A program made the translations under genes and the position numbers. Of a stretch of 64,000 bases of DNA, positions 31,616 through 42,793 are shown in pieces; within the stretch, counting starts at the first letter, position 1; every line of letters begins with the position of its first letter. The stretch is from positions 3,038,001 through 3,102,000 of the forward strand of contig JAJTUQ010000005.1 of assembly GCA_021399445.1 (NCBI GenBank). Direction: 5' to 3'. The notes below the pieces were generated by a model that worked only from the letters and a program-made list of their open reading frames with translations, ran no database searches and was not told the DNA's origin. The stretch comes from Xylogone sp. PMI_703. Its lineage: Eukaryota > Ascomycota > Leotiomycetes.

Positions 31616-33531
31616 GCACATATTTATCTAGACTAGCATAGAATGGGATATAGAATATAGGCCACAGCACTTGATATCTTGCTCCTGTATAAGATTGCAT
31701 CTCCTTAGGTCTCGGATAGTCAACTAATCCCATGCAGCCATGCTACCTATCGTTACCATCGAGCATGTGTTGATTCTGCAAAGAATGTCATAACACCGTT
31801 CTTAAAGTTGTTCTTAGAAAACCCTCTGCTAAGTTTTCCAAGTTTTGAGCCACCGTCATAATTTGCTACCCAGAACACAGTTATGCAAGTCCTGGTGATA
31901 AATATTCCGAGTCCTCATTAATAGTAGCGGTCAATTTTGAATGCAGATTCCTAATCCCGCAAGCTTAGATGTTAATCACTTCATCTTAATCTAATCATTA
32001 CTACCGTGATTCGACACTACCAGGACAACTTGTTCTGCGCGGCATGCTCAATAATGATGTCCTAGTTAGTTATTTGTAGTACAGTAGATAAATTGATTGG
32101 CTAGGAAATGTGCCGACGACCGAGTCGGTCCAAACCCGATCCCCCTTTCTGCTAGGCCAGTTGGTCAGCCTAAAGATATGTTTACAACGGCTCATTCTTT
32201 AAAAATGTCAAGAAAAATTGCTCTTTTTACATTAAGATCCCCCTTAATCACAAGACTGACTATGCGGTAGGTCTTGTTGTTCTTCCGTATTCCGCTCTCT
32301 GACTAGCCTACGCACTACCTCAACCTGTACGGTTTAAGATATTGGCGACAATACTATGTGCACAATCATAGCAAGTGCCATACTTATTCACATTTAGGTA
32401 TTATTAATCTACTTTTCAATGCTCCATGCTTCTGTATTTTAGCTCTGAGTTAGATGTAAGAGGGAGAACTGGCGAACCCCTGTAGTCGGCCAGAATCTCT
32501 GCCGTCTTACGACCAGATCCAGCACCCTGGGAGCCGGAATAGTAATACGCTCCGTTACGCTCTGTGGAGTGCGAAACTTTGTACAGCAGATATCGTACAA
32601 TTTCTCGTTGTAGTGATATAGTGGGAAGGCCATTGCTATGAGAAAGTGTGCTTCCAAACTTCAAGAAGCGGGCAGAAGTCAGTTTGTATTACTGGTAGTT
32701 GAGTAAATGCCGTAGGAGTTGGCTGCTACTGTTGAGCCGCTCCCTAAGGGCCCCACTTGCTGCCTTGCTTACAATTTTCGCCAACCTCTGGCCCCCCTTC
32801 ATGCGATGCCCGTGATGCATTCCACTGGATAAGCACTCTAACAGGAGGCATGCTGTTTTTTTGTTTTTACCAATACCTCAACAGCCACACAAAAGATGGA
32901 GGTTATCAGCTCTTTAACAACTGTATAATAGACTCAAACTTTAATTATGCATTTATGTTATATGCTAATAACTAACCACGGCGGGAATAAAAGGCCGCCA
33001 CCGAGTGAGAGCCACAGGGCCTGGACTCCGCATTAGGCAGCTGCCAGCCAACAGTGGCTGCTTCCGCCTAAGAATTGCCCCTTACCACGCCGCACTATCA
33101 ATATTATCGCGTCCCCAAGTGGAAATGCCTCTCTAGCGCTGTCAAATTTTACGCGTAAAGGGGAGTCTGGCCACTCACAGCTGGAGACTGAGCCTTATAT
33201 ATGGGGTCTGGGAGTCTGAATGCGGCGTCGATAACGAGGAGTTAAGCTATTTGTATCGTGCATGCTCCAAAAGACCCCTGATCTAACAAATAGAGTGAGA
33301 GTTAAGCTGTCACACATGGTTCTAATCCAACATCTTATGCCATACGGAGTAATGTCCGAGGAAAGGAGATTAAAGTAGAGCAGAATGGAGTCCCATCCGG
33401 ATATGCGGAGGCAGCAGTCGCCCTTCCTACATCTGTTATAAAAGGCGCCTCGCTGCTACAATTTTCGTGGTTTGGATAGTTCTGGGCTATCATCACCACA
33501 CTCGTTACCCTGCCCTTTGAATCCTTCAGCC
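31616..33531. other. Long intergenic region, no gene seen
   Basis: About 1.9 kb. An 82-codon minus-strand frame (32416-32664) with GSQGAGSGRK is the only mildly protein-like piece and I cannot support it. GC-rich patches at 32975-33110 are probably not coding. Protease promoter at the right. Confidence 0.35.
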
Positions 33532-34999
33532 ATGAAGATCTACACCTTCCTTGCCCTTGCAAGGGCCATTTCCACTGCCCACGGGCATCTTCTGGAGCGC
33601 GCGCCAATACCTGGGGTTCTCGCCCTTCGTTATTCACGCTCATCGGCGCAAGTGGAAAAGCGCGCCGATAAATTCGTCGATCTTCCTACAGGCGCAAGCT
33701 CCGCCAATTACATTGTTAATATCACGGCTGGCACTCCTCCTCAGCCCATTACGCTGAGTCTGGACACCGGCAGCAGCGATACCATCCTACTTACTTCAGA
33801 GCCTTCCTGGTGTAAGGAACACGAAGGCTATTGTCCCAATGTTGGATTCTGTAAGTGGTCGAGTAGTCTTACCAGAAAGTTAACAAGTTCAGTAAATTAA
33901 CATCCGAGCAGATAACGCCAATAAATCATCTACCTACAAATATCTCAACAGCGACTTTGTCAGCAACTTTGGGTTTGCGGACCAGGGCCAAGGAAGTGGT
34001 GCCAGTGGAGATGTCGCTACCGACACCTTTGTTATTGAAGGTGCAACGCTCAAGAACCAGCAATTTGCCATTGCTTATGGAAATCCTACAATCTCCGCTA
34101 GTATCCTGGGGATAGGATACGCTGCAGGAGAGAACCAAGTCTATGCAAAGCCTAACGTGATTTCGCCGTCCTACGACAACTTCCCGCTCTCCCTGGCAAA
34201 GCAAGGAGCAACTAACCTCGCACTCTTCAGTCTCTGGAAAGATACAGTAGACGGTCACGACGGAGCCGTTCTGTTCGGAGGCATCGATACCGCAAAATAC
34301 ACCGGCGATCTGACGACCCTGGCTACACAGCCGCGAGAAGGATTTCCGAATATTACCGCTTTTGACGTCCTTCTCAATGGCGTTGCGCTTGATGGCAATT
34401 CCTCTTTCCCCAAGGGCTCTACGGGCTCGGTACCCGTGGTGCTAGACTGCGGAACTGCCTACACCATTCTGCCCGACGACTGGGTTACGCCTATCCACAA
34501 GCAATTCGACGTTACATACTTCAAAGCTAACGACACCGCGTACGTCGACTGCGCTCTCCAAACAGCGCAGTATACCGTCAAATACACCTTTGACTCTCTC
34601 ACCATCGAGGTCCCCATCAGCAGACTTGTCTCTCTCCGCGCCGTGAACCCAGATGCCTGTTCTTTCGATATCGTGCCGGCTGGAGACAGACATGCATTGC
34701 TGGGAGACAACTTCTTGAGCAGCGCCTATACGGTCTTCGATATCACCAATAATCAGATCTCTTTGGCCCCAAGAGATTTCTCGTCCACTGATGATAAGGT
34801 GGTCGCTGTTCCTGCAGGCGGAGTGAAGGCCATCAAGGGTTCTACGACAGGCGATGCATCGTCGTCTGGAACCCCAACGGATTCAGGTGCAGCAAGCACA
34901 ACATCTTCAAAGAAGAATGGCGCATCAGCCGTTTCGTTTTCTGGTTATCTTGTCGGCATTTCACTGTTTTGCATTGCTTCCTTGGAGCTAGTGTTGTAG
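33532..34999 (+). CDS. Secreted aspartic protease, probably GPI-anchored
   Basis: Two exons, 33532-33850 and 33912-34999, 468 aa; the 61-bp intron joins NVGF to YNANKSSTYK. ATG 33532 is chosen because MKIYTFLALARAISTAHG is a signal peptide; the frame is open 60 bases upstream without adding a better start. A short propeptide ends at a Lys-Arg site (VEKR, residues 41-44), as for Kex2-type processing. Catalytic aspartates are in DTGSSD (Asp78) and DCGTAY (Asp285). Family marks ILGIGY, LFGGID and LLGDNFLSSAYTVFD are present. A Ser/Thr/Gly-rich linker (about residues 420-450) and a hydrophobic tail ending LVL suggest a GPI signal, as in yapsins, so it should act at the cell surface. Confidence 0.93.
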
Positions 35000-35285
35000 A
35001 TATTTTGTTGGACCTTAGAAAGAGGTATCTTTTTACGTAGCGCAGGCGCAGGTGGATTCTAGAACTAAGAAGCAGATGATCTTGGCCTAACATATATAGA
35101 TACATGAATCTATGATACATTTTCATTGCAAGATGCTCACCAAAGAATGAGTATATATGTCTAAACTCTATCCATGAATTCTCGTATAAACAAAGCAATG
35201 CAAAGTATCAAACGGCTTCTTGTAATAATACTAGCAGTATTAGATAATATATTTATGCTTACTTATTCCAATATGCTAAATGAAT

Positions 35286-37397
35286 TCATGGCTGTGCATT
35301 TCGGCTCCTCATTGCCGCCAAGAATCGATCAAACTGGTTTGGTGGTCTCGGCCACTTCCGGTCTGCTTCCTCCAGAAACTCCGAGACTTCGTCCCTCTTA
35401 ATCTGCATAAGGATATCGAAGGGAACCGACTGATTCTGCTGTCGAGTTCCAACATCAACAAGGCCTCTACTACATATCCGTCGAACCACTTCCATGTGGC
35501 CAGTGTAAGCTACGGGTTCGAGTGCACTGGCTTCCTCGCCCGCTGCTTCTTCAACAGAGAGCTCTGGGCGACCGAGTAGTAGAGATGCTAACATCTTGGC
35601 ATATCCCCTGATATCTTTATTTTTTACGAGTCCCTCCCGGACTACGAGGTGCAGGAGAGATTCATTGGAACTATTTGTACTCGCAGGGAGCTGCTCGATA
35701 TTCTTCGCTTGGATAAGGTATTCCATTGACTCAACACAGCCGTGTTGAACTGCACGCTGTAGAATTATCGGCGATTGAATATCAACACCTGCTTTCATCA
35801 GAATCACTGCCGAGGGGTCGTGTTCCCTGCTGAGAGCATGAACCAAGGGGGGATCCCTTCCAGGTTCCCCGTTTATATCGATGCCACGGTCAATGAGATA
35901 CTGCGTTATTACAGCGTTCTCAGCAACGGTATGGTGATAGGTGTAAAGGCTTACAAGCAAGGTGTGGCCCCAGTCGGCGTTAGAGTGGATGTCCGCGCCT
36001 TGTTCTACAAGGAGCTTGAAGACCTCGACCTTATTTTTGGATTGTGAGAAGGCGGCGGAATGCAGAGGCGTATAGCCTTCACGATGCCGTAGGTTTAGCA
36101 GAGATTTCTTTCTCTCGAGAATAGCCCTAATAACTCGAATGTGTCCCCAATAAGCCGCGTCTTCGAGTATATTCCTGTTAGAGTAGATGCGATCGTTATC
36201 TGCATTTATAGGTTTTGGCTCTTGAATTACACAACCGTCTTCGATTAGTAGCATTGCAATCTCTTCAATTTCATCTGAGTCCTCCTCGGCACTGTGCTCA
36301 GCATTCTCATATAGTGCTTCGAGTGGAGTGCCGTGGAACATCCCCGAACGGGCCGCAGCAGCCAAGCCAGGACACTCGGTCAAAATCATTTGCGTGACGC
36401 GAACACTTCGAACACCATTGAGCAGACTACTGCCATAGCGTAGATTTTTCCGCAAGTCAACACCGGCATCAATAAGTAGCCTCAGGTTATCCGGTCGATC
36501 ATTTGAGATCGCGCTGGCCGCAGCTTCATGCAACTCTCCTCCAGCATCAATGAGTGCCTGCACAGATAAAGGGCTTGTACTCTTGGCGGCATAAGTCAGC
36601 GCCTTTGTGATGGATCCCTTATCGTAGCAACCAATTGAAAGGAGACGCCGTATCACATCTACGTTCCCTTTCCCGCCAGCAAGAGCAAGAGCATCGGCGC
36701 GGAAGTATTTGTACGGGGCATTTGGATTTGCCCCAGCCTCTAACAGCAGCTCCAGAGCATCTAGATGTCCTCCAGCAACCGCCTGTTGCAATGCCGTCGT
36801 TTCACTATTTTCTGTAGTAACTCGTGCTGGTACCCAGCCACCTACTGGCAGATCTACATTCACACCGGCGTCAAGAAGCACCCGTATAATGGCGGTCTTG
36901 CCACTTCGAGCAACCACGTGCAACGGTGACCATCCAAACGCGTCGAGGATAGATGGGTCAGCACCTCTTTCAAGCACCATCTTCACAATATCTTCGTCGC
37001 ACAGTTGGCAAACAACGTGTAGAAGGGTGGTGGTGTGGACAGGAGGCGGCTCGAATCCCCTCACTATCGTAGGTTTTCCAAGTCCAACCTTGGACCAAAG
37101 TTCGTTTAGGAACGTGTTCTCAGATCCTATATTGGACTTATTGATATTCTCTGGATCTGTTCCCTCGAGCAACGCTTTCAAAGAGTCCGTTACGCGGTTC
37201 AGAATTGCTGCGCGAATCAGGTTCTTTGGAAAGCCAGCTTCCCGGTCGAGGCGCAATGCCTTAGCATAGTACTCTCCGATCAAGGCAACATGGTATTTCT
37301 TGGCTGCGAGTAACCAGGAACGAAGGCTGATGAGATCGATGCATTCTGCAATATGGACCAACTGCTCTAGAGGGAGTTTATCCATGCTTAAAGACAA
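35286..37397 (-). CDS. Ankyrin-repeat protein with F-box-like N-terminus
   Basis: Single exon, 703 aa. The first 40 residues (DKLPLEQLVHIAECIDLISLRSWLLAAKKYHVAL) resemble the F-box or F-box-like helices often found before ankyrin arrays in fungi. Ankyrin repeats follow: TTLLHVVCQLCDEDIVKMVLERGADPS, WSPLHVVARSGKTAIIRVLLDAGVNVD, TTALQQAVAGGHLDALELLLEAGANPN and more degenerate ones through about residue 640. If the F-box is real the protein would link a substrate bound by the ankyrin array to an SCF ubiquitin ligase; this is inference. Fully open frame, no lesion. Its end lies 287 bp from the protease stop (convergent). Confidence 0.85.
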   Translation of the reverse strand: MSLSMDKLPLEQLVHIAECIDLISLRSWLLAAKKYHVALIGEYYAKALRLDREAGFPKNLIRAAILNRVTDSLKALLEGTDPENINKSNIGSENTFLNELWSKVGLGKPTIVRGFEPPPVHTTTLLHVVCQLCDEDIVKMVLERGADPSILDAFGWSPLHVVARSGKTAIIRVLLDAGVNVDLPVGGWVPARVTTENSETTALQQAVAGGHLDALELLLEAGANPNAPYKYFRADALALAGGKGNVDVIRRLLSIGCYDKGSITKALTYAAKSTSPLSVQALIDAGGELHEAAASAISNDRPDNLRLLIDAGVDLRKNLRYGSSLLNGVRSVRVTQMILTECPGLAAAARSGMFHGTPLEALYENAEHSAEEDSDEIEEIAMLLIEDGCVIQEPKPINADNDRIYSNRNILEDAAYWGHIRVIRAILERKKSLLNLRHREGYTPLHSAAFSQSKNKVEVFKLLVEQGADIHSNADWGHTLLVSLYTYHHTVAENAVITQYLIDRGIDINGEPGRDPPLVHALSREHDPSAVILMKAGVDIQSPIILQRAVQHGCVESMEYLIQAKNIEQLPASTNSSNESLLHLVVREGLVKNKDIRGYAKMLASLLLGRPELSVEEAAGEEASALEPVAYTGHMEVVRRICSRGLVDVGTRQQNQSVPFDILMQIKRDEVSEFLEEADRKWPRPPNQFDRFLAAMRSRNAQP

Positions 37398-38501
37398 TGC
37401 AGGTAGATATCGGGGCGAGAGATAGAAATCCTATCTCAGTTAGGAACAGCACATGGCACATAGCAGCCTTATACAGTTACTAATTGCGCCTCCCTTACCT
37501 AATTCCGCCTTACTTATGGCTCCACTTAGGATACTGGACAGGTGTTGTGGGATGCCGAATACTGTTAGGTCTGGGAAACATTGATGACTTGCCTAGATGA
37601 GCGATGAATAGACCAGTTCTGGTGATGATTAGTCCGAGGTAAGATTGAAATGTGTGCGCTACGCGGGTTTCTGGCTATTCGGTTATTGGCCTCAGGCCAG
37701 GAGCTCGGTAACCGATCCTTCCTCCCAGCGGACGGGAGTAGTTGGCCAAGTGGTACTTCAGAGCTCGCCAAATTTTGGTGGAGATTTATGTACTACTATG
37801 CCAACTACTTTATCCACCGGAGCCTTCCAATGTACCGCTTACACATGGAAGACTACCGTGTCGGCGTGTCGAACAGAACCAGAGGTTGGGGCATTAGTGG
37901 TTGGAAACCATACTTATGATCATATGGGCAGATAGTACTATCCAAGCTAGCAATTGGTGGAGTCTACAATTGCGAAACTACGACAAAGCTGATATTCGGA
38001 ACAAACTGAAAAATCAGCATTTCCCACTCCTTTTTGGACTCTGTTTAAGTTTCTTGATTACTAATTTGTTTAGTGATTGGCTATTAGAATAGGGATTTGA
38101 CTGGGCTATTTGGCATTAGTCCTTTCGGTATGAACCATGATGCATATCAATCTCTCCTTACCAGTGTATTTTAGCCTGGATTAAATATGAAGTATTAAGG
38201 ATACTCTTAGTTATCTGATCTCACGTTTTCTATAAATAAACGGAGTCTGATGATTTCCTTTGACTGGTTGGCTTTATTTACTTTTCTATAACGAGATTCA
38301 GTCATTAACTTACAGCCATGTGACTTACTCCTATAACACCGGGCATTCCTTAATATCGCTTCTTCCTCTCACAATACAATGCCAGAATAGTATACGTAAA
38401 TACAATAATACGAACTCATCACATTCTTTCTTGACATATTTTGAATAGGGTAGAAATTAAAAGCAAAAATACAACGTTTTATTTTCCAACGACTGAACCA
38501 G
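37398..38501. other. Intergenic, no gene seen
   Basis: About 1.1 kb. Overlapping 90-codon frames at 37645-37935 have no family features. The rest is AT-rich. Confidence 0.4.
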
Positions 38502-39034
38502 CTAATTCATCGACCATAGGCCCATCACATTCTTCTCCGTGTCGATGAACTTAGCAACAAATCCCATATCACCTCCGGGGATCTCTCCCTTAGCTGAATA
38601 CAACGATCCTCCAGCCTTTTCAATTTCCTTCAGTTTCTCATCAATGCTCGCCACACTGATGGTCACGCGCACACACATACGCTCTTGGGAAGCATTCTCC
38701 AGGTGCAACGCCGGAGACAGTAAGTTCTCGAGGGCGACTTTGGCAAAGCCGCCGTTCTGTTGGCCTGGCTTGCCCGTAGAGTTGAACACTACAAAAGGCG
38801 CATCTTCGACGGAGGCGCCACCGAAAGGACTGTAGTCCCAACCAAAAACAGTGCGGTAGAAGTTCGTAGCGCGCCCCATGTCTGTGACGGGGATCTCAGT
38901 CCAGGTAATGGTATTGTACTGTAGTTGAAGAGTCAGGTTAGTATAGCTCGTGCTGTGGCGAAGCGAAGTGAAATATGTATTGGACTTACAGGCATAGCGT
39001 CCTGGGTACCGGAGGAGCATTCGTCAGATGCCAT
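38502..39034 (-). CDS. Glyoxalase/bleomycin resistance-fold (VOC) protein
   Basis: Two exons, 39034-38990 and 38918-38502, 153 aa; a 71-bp intron (GTAAGT, branch CTAAC, CTACAG) joins DAMP to YNTITWTEIPV. One VOC-fold domain: TWTEIPVTDMGRATNFYRTVFGWDY (first beta-alpha-beta), PFVVFNSTGKPGQQNGGFAKV, a paired second half SVASIDEKLKEIEKAGGSLYSAKGEIPGGDMGFVAKFIDTEKNVMGLW. This is the pattern of small predicted lactoylglutathione-lyase-like enzymes in bacteria and fungi. The substrate cannot be told. Complete, no lesion. Confidence 0.88.
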
Positions 39035-39799
39035 TGCTGGTTGTTTTCACTTTGCTTGACAAGCTAATTGATGAGGTTTGTTTCTTGCAAAGCGCTTGCG
39101 TGTGATGGCTTATGTGGTATAGTAAACCTGACCATAAAAACAAGCCAGAGCCCAGGACGACACCTAAGACCATTATATCTTCTCTCCATAGACCTAAGAA
39201 TCTAGCCAAGCTGTAATCAGCTTTTCCTCGGGCTGTAATGACTCACTTTCTCAGCCACAGAGACATCTTCCCGTCTTCCAGTCAATTGAGACATATTCGT
39301 GTCGCCAATACAATGATCCCAAAGAGCACTCACCCACGATCGAGCATCTTCTCTTCGTGTCGTGGCTGGTCGCGAAGATGCCGCGCTGTCAGGTGCGTGA
39401 TCCACTGGTCGCAATGTCGCGGCTTGTCAGGCAACCAACAGCCATGCCAGACGAAAATGAACATAATTGGGCAATTGAACCAGCCATCCTCTTAAGTTCA
39501 TGCAAATAGACGGACATACAGAGAGTGGTGTCAACCTGTTCCAGGAAGTGATCATGATACGTTGAACCAATACCTAGCACTGTATCCTCTCTACTTTGTG
39601 GCCTTCTGCATACATTGCAGAAGCATGTGATGGGTGATGTCTTGCTCCGTTGGGGTAGTAGAAGATCATGGGCACCAATATAAGAGCAAATAATTCTGAA
39701 TTTCGCCAACAGAGCGCATGAATTAAATTTCAGAATTAATAATCTTTCTCTGATTTGAAGGCTTAATACTGTTGAATACTGCACCATCTTCAAATGAAA
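39035..39799. other. Intergenic, no gene seen
   Basis: Only overlapping short frames on both strands at 39217-39793, none with recognisable features. Confidence 0.4.
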
Positions 39800-41929
39800 T
39801 CAAAGTAAATAGACAGTCTCAAAAACCCGTTCCACTCCCATCCACTCCTTAACGTCAATATTATACAACTGAATCCTTTCCGAGATGCCACGATCGTCCT
39901 TCTCAACAAGTAACACAAACAGACTCTCATTTCCATCAGCTCTGCTCCATCGACAAATTTCAATGAAATAAAAAAGCTGCTCATAGCGAGGATATTTTCG
40001 CCACAAAGGCCATAAGTCAATAGTTCCTAAGGATTTGCTTGCTGTGCTCAACGAAGGTGTAATGACATATGCATCCTTCCCATTACCTTCTGCGCTGATG
40101 AACACACGAGCAGTCCAGGTTTCAAAAATAAGGAGTTTCTCATGTTCAGCATTACTCATGCTATCCAAAATAGTTTTCGAAATAGTCGGGAGCTCGAGCA
40201 GAGATCTGATGAATATGCTTACAGCGCAAATAGGAACAATTTTTTTCTCATTGTCCAAATCAGGCGGAATAACGCGATAGAAAATATTGCGTTTCACTTG
40301 CTTTTTTTCCCGGAAATCGTCATAGGAGACGCCATCCTCAACTTTCCATCCGCACCAGCTCCAACTTGGGAACTCGCTTCTCCTTTCGATGTCCTCGAGA
40401 AATGGGGTTTCGAAACAGAGTGCTATGTCAAAGAATATTAGCGGTAGGCCTTGGAAGAATTCTGCGTTAAAGGGCTTTTCAAGCGCGTGGATTATGCCAC
40501 TGAAAGCATTGAGAGAGTCGGTATGTTTGGTCATGGATTGACGTGTGTAGTCTTCAACCAGTTCTGCATAGCTGGTGAAATCAGGTTCCGATGGAAGAGC
40601 GCGCTTGAAGAATGGGGTTAAGGTATGCGGAGTTTGGATCATAGTTGCATTAGGAGGTGGTACTTCTTGCTGAGTATCTTCCCACCACAGTGCCGTGTTG
40701 CATTGGAAGTAGGTCACTCCCTCTGTGAAGATTAAAAGTCGTTTGGATAATATGGCTTCTTGGAATATCCAAGCTCGAGTGTTCCAAGGTAAATCTTTTG
40801 TAGCGGAATACAGAGTTGATTGAGCAGTAGCTAACGTCAAGCTTCCAACTACCTCTGCATTCTCTACAAAGCAAGTATTGCTTTGTACTCCCGGTAACCC
40901 CGCCCAAGAGTCACGGCCAAATGCAGCGACGATGGTGAAGGTAGCTCCACTGTAGATAGCGTCCATAATATGCATTTGATTGTGTTTATTTTCTTCATCA
41001 TCTTGCTGGATACACAAAGCATCCACCCACAGGAATCGAACTGACAATCGACTGCAAAGTATCATAGCGTCTCTGATGGTTTGAGGTATATCAGACCACT
41101 CATCATCGAGGCCGCCAGGAGTAGTTAGGCGTTTCAGAGTGATTTGGCTAAGTTCAAGCTGTTTGACTCCTTTTCCCCATGTATAACTTAACGCTGCATA
41201 GGAACAAGCGGATACTCCAAGAACTATCATCCTTCTCTCAACATCAATCACTGTTAACCGCCTCCCTGGAAATTCGTGTAGTGGTACCGGTGTACAGTTT
41301 CCTCCATGGTCCTCTATGCATATATTGATCCAGGACCTGCATAAATCAAAATCAACTTGGCCCCCCACTGGTCGACCCTGCAAGAAGCCATCCTGGGGCT
41401 TGGTTCTATTTTTTGCAAGAAGTAATATGTCTGCCTCTACTTTAGGAGGTTCCAGTGTGGGTCCGAAAGTATCTCTAATACGGGCCAATTCATAACCAAC
41501 ATTATCGAGAACACATGGAGAGGTGGATACATGTAGCCGATTAGTCAGATAAAGATTCCACATATTGTCCTCTTGACCCTCCACCATGTCATCTAAAGTT
41601 ATTGACTGTGTTAATGAGTTCTTGACCTGATATGTTCCGAACAAAAGGCGGTAGTAGTAGATGGAGTCATCGTCACAAGACAAGCCTTGCTCAGCTAGGC
41701 TGCTGCAGACTAGTCGACAAAGAGGGCAATGGATATTTTTCTTGATATCACACGATTCCCAGGACTCCAAAATGCCCCACCTCTGGCATTTCAGATGTTT
41801 CAAGGCTTGCAGCTTAACGAAGAAAAAAGTCTCTTCACTGTACTGTTGGCATTTTTCACACAAGGTGCTACCTAACTGCGTTGCCTTATCTATCTTCTCG
41901 GAGCCTTGCGACGAGGGCATTATAGTCAC
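39800..41929 (-). CDS. HET-domain protein
   Basis: Single exon, 709 aa, intact. The N-terminus has paired cysteines (LCEKCQQY and HCPLCRLV) as in many HET proteins with a zinc-binding-like start. The HET domain begins at YAALSYTWGKG (about residue 245) with IPQTIRDAMILCSRLSVRFLWVDALCIQQDD, HIMDAIYSGATFTIVAAFG and later WNTRAWIFQEAILSKRLLIFTEG. The C-terminal third includes FPSWSWCGWKVEDGV, a common ending block. HET proteins of this layout act in vegetative incompatibility in a few studied cases; most have no proven role. It is the only intact canonical HET gene in the right-hand half besides the divergent one at 53629, beside an NLR-like pseudogene. Confidence 0.9.
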   Translation of the reverse strand: MTIMPSSQGSEKIDKATQLGSTLCEKCQQYSEETFFFVKLQALKHLKCQRWGILESWESCDIKKNIHCPLCRLVCSSLAEQGLSCDDDSIYYYRLLFGTYQVKNSLTQSITLDDMVEGQEDNMWNLYLTNRLHVSTSPCVLDNVGYELARIRDTFGPTLEPPKVEADILLLAKNRTKPQDGFLQGRPVGGQVDFDLCRSWINICIEDHGGNCTPVPLHEFPGRRLTVIDVERRMIVLGVSACSYAALSYTWGKGVKQLELSQITLKRLTTPGGLDDEWSDIPQTIRDAMILCSRLSVRFLWVDALCIQQDDEENKHNQMHIMDAIYSGATFTIVAAFGRDSWAGLPGVQSNTCFVENAEVVGSLTLATAQSTLYSATKDLPWNTRAWIFQEAILSKRLLIFTEGVTYFQCNTALWWEDTQQEVPPPNATMIQTPHTLTPFFKRALPSEPDFTSYAELVEDYTRQSMTKHTDSLNAFSGIIHALEKPFNAEFFQGLPLIFFDIALCFETPFLEDIERRSEFPSWSWCGWKVEDGVSYDDFREKKQVKRNIFYRVIPPDLDNEKKIVPICAVSIFIRSLLELPTISKTILDSMSNAEHEKLLIFETWTARVFISAEGNGKDAYVITPSLSTASKSLGTIDLWPLWRKYPRYEQLFYFIEICRWSRADGNESLFVLLVEKDDRGISERIQLYNIDVKEWMGVERVFETVYLL

Positions 41930-42793
41930 CTTACGGTCGGCGACTGGAAAGTGCTTATTATTGTCAGATGAGGAAAATCAGAGGAGATGAGCCAGTATTT
42001 TGAAAATATGAGTATATAAAACGATCAGATTTAGGACTTTCAATCAAATTAGGCGGCAACCATGACCATCATACTCACCCCGGCCGCAATAAGGCTGGAA
42101 TTCCTGCAGTATGTGCTGGCGTAACACAAAAATTATGGGACCCAGTTATTTCTAGGTTTACGGTGGGACGCGGATTTCACATTCCATAGTATGTATAAGA
42201 GTTTAATTTAAGGCTATGGCAATGTCTTGTAAAATCCAAAGTTTCATCTGTTATTAAACTAGAATAATTATTTTAATCCGCGTGCTCGTCAAGTCATGGT
42301 GTATAATCCCTCATTGTTTGGTTATTCTCGCCTTATCTTGTGCTTTATTCCTCTTCACCCTTTTTACCATCGTCATATATGCTATTTATCTATAATATTT
42401 ATTACCTTATCTCTACTTATTGCTTTTTAGCAATCTAAATCTCGTAATCATATTCTATATGCTTTCAAAATAGAGTTTATCCTAGCAAAATTAAGATTAT
42501 TAACTCCTAACGAGTAGGATTGCAATAGGTCTTTAGTTGTGATGGTTCTGGCCTCATGTGTTATACTAGTAGTCACTTTTCTGTTATTCTTGGCTTAGTA
42601 TTTGCATTTAATTACTGGATTATTCAAAATCTACTGATATATGCCGTGTTAACAGAGACCGAGCATGTGCATTATATACTACTGAAGGGACAACGCCATC
42701 GTTGGGCCCTAGAAAAAACGTACTACCAAACACCTACGCAGGTATTTCCGAGTTGCTACTATACCTTGAGTAATCTAGAGTGCGTCCGAAGCG
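41930..42793. other. AT-rich intergenic region
   Basis: No gene seen; AT-rich at 42180-42620. Divides the intact HET gene from the 3' end of the NACHT-ankyrin pseudogene. Confidence 0.45.

Noticed and set aside
32416..32664. Minus-strand ORF with a GSQGAGSGRK stretch resembling a P-loop
   Set aside because: It lacks the GK[ST] ending and any Walker B, and an alternative overlapping frame exists.
37645..37935. Two overlapping ORFs of about 90 codons
   Set aside because: No splice or domain support; probably chance.
38539..38835. Plus-strand 98-codon ORF
   Set aside because: It is a shadow of the VOC-fold gene on the minus strand.
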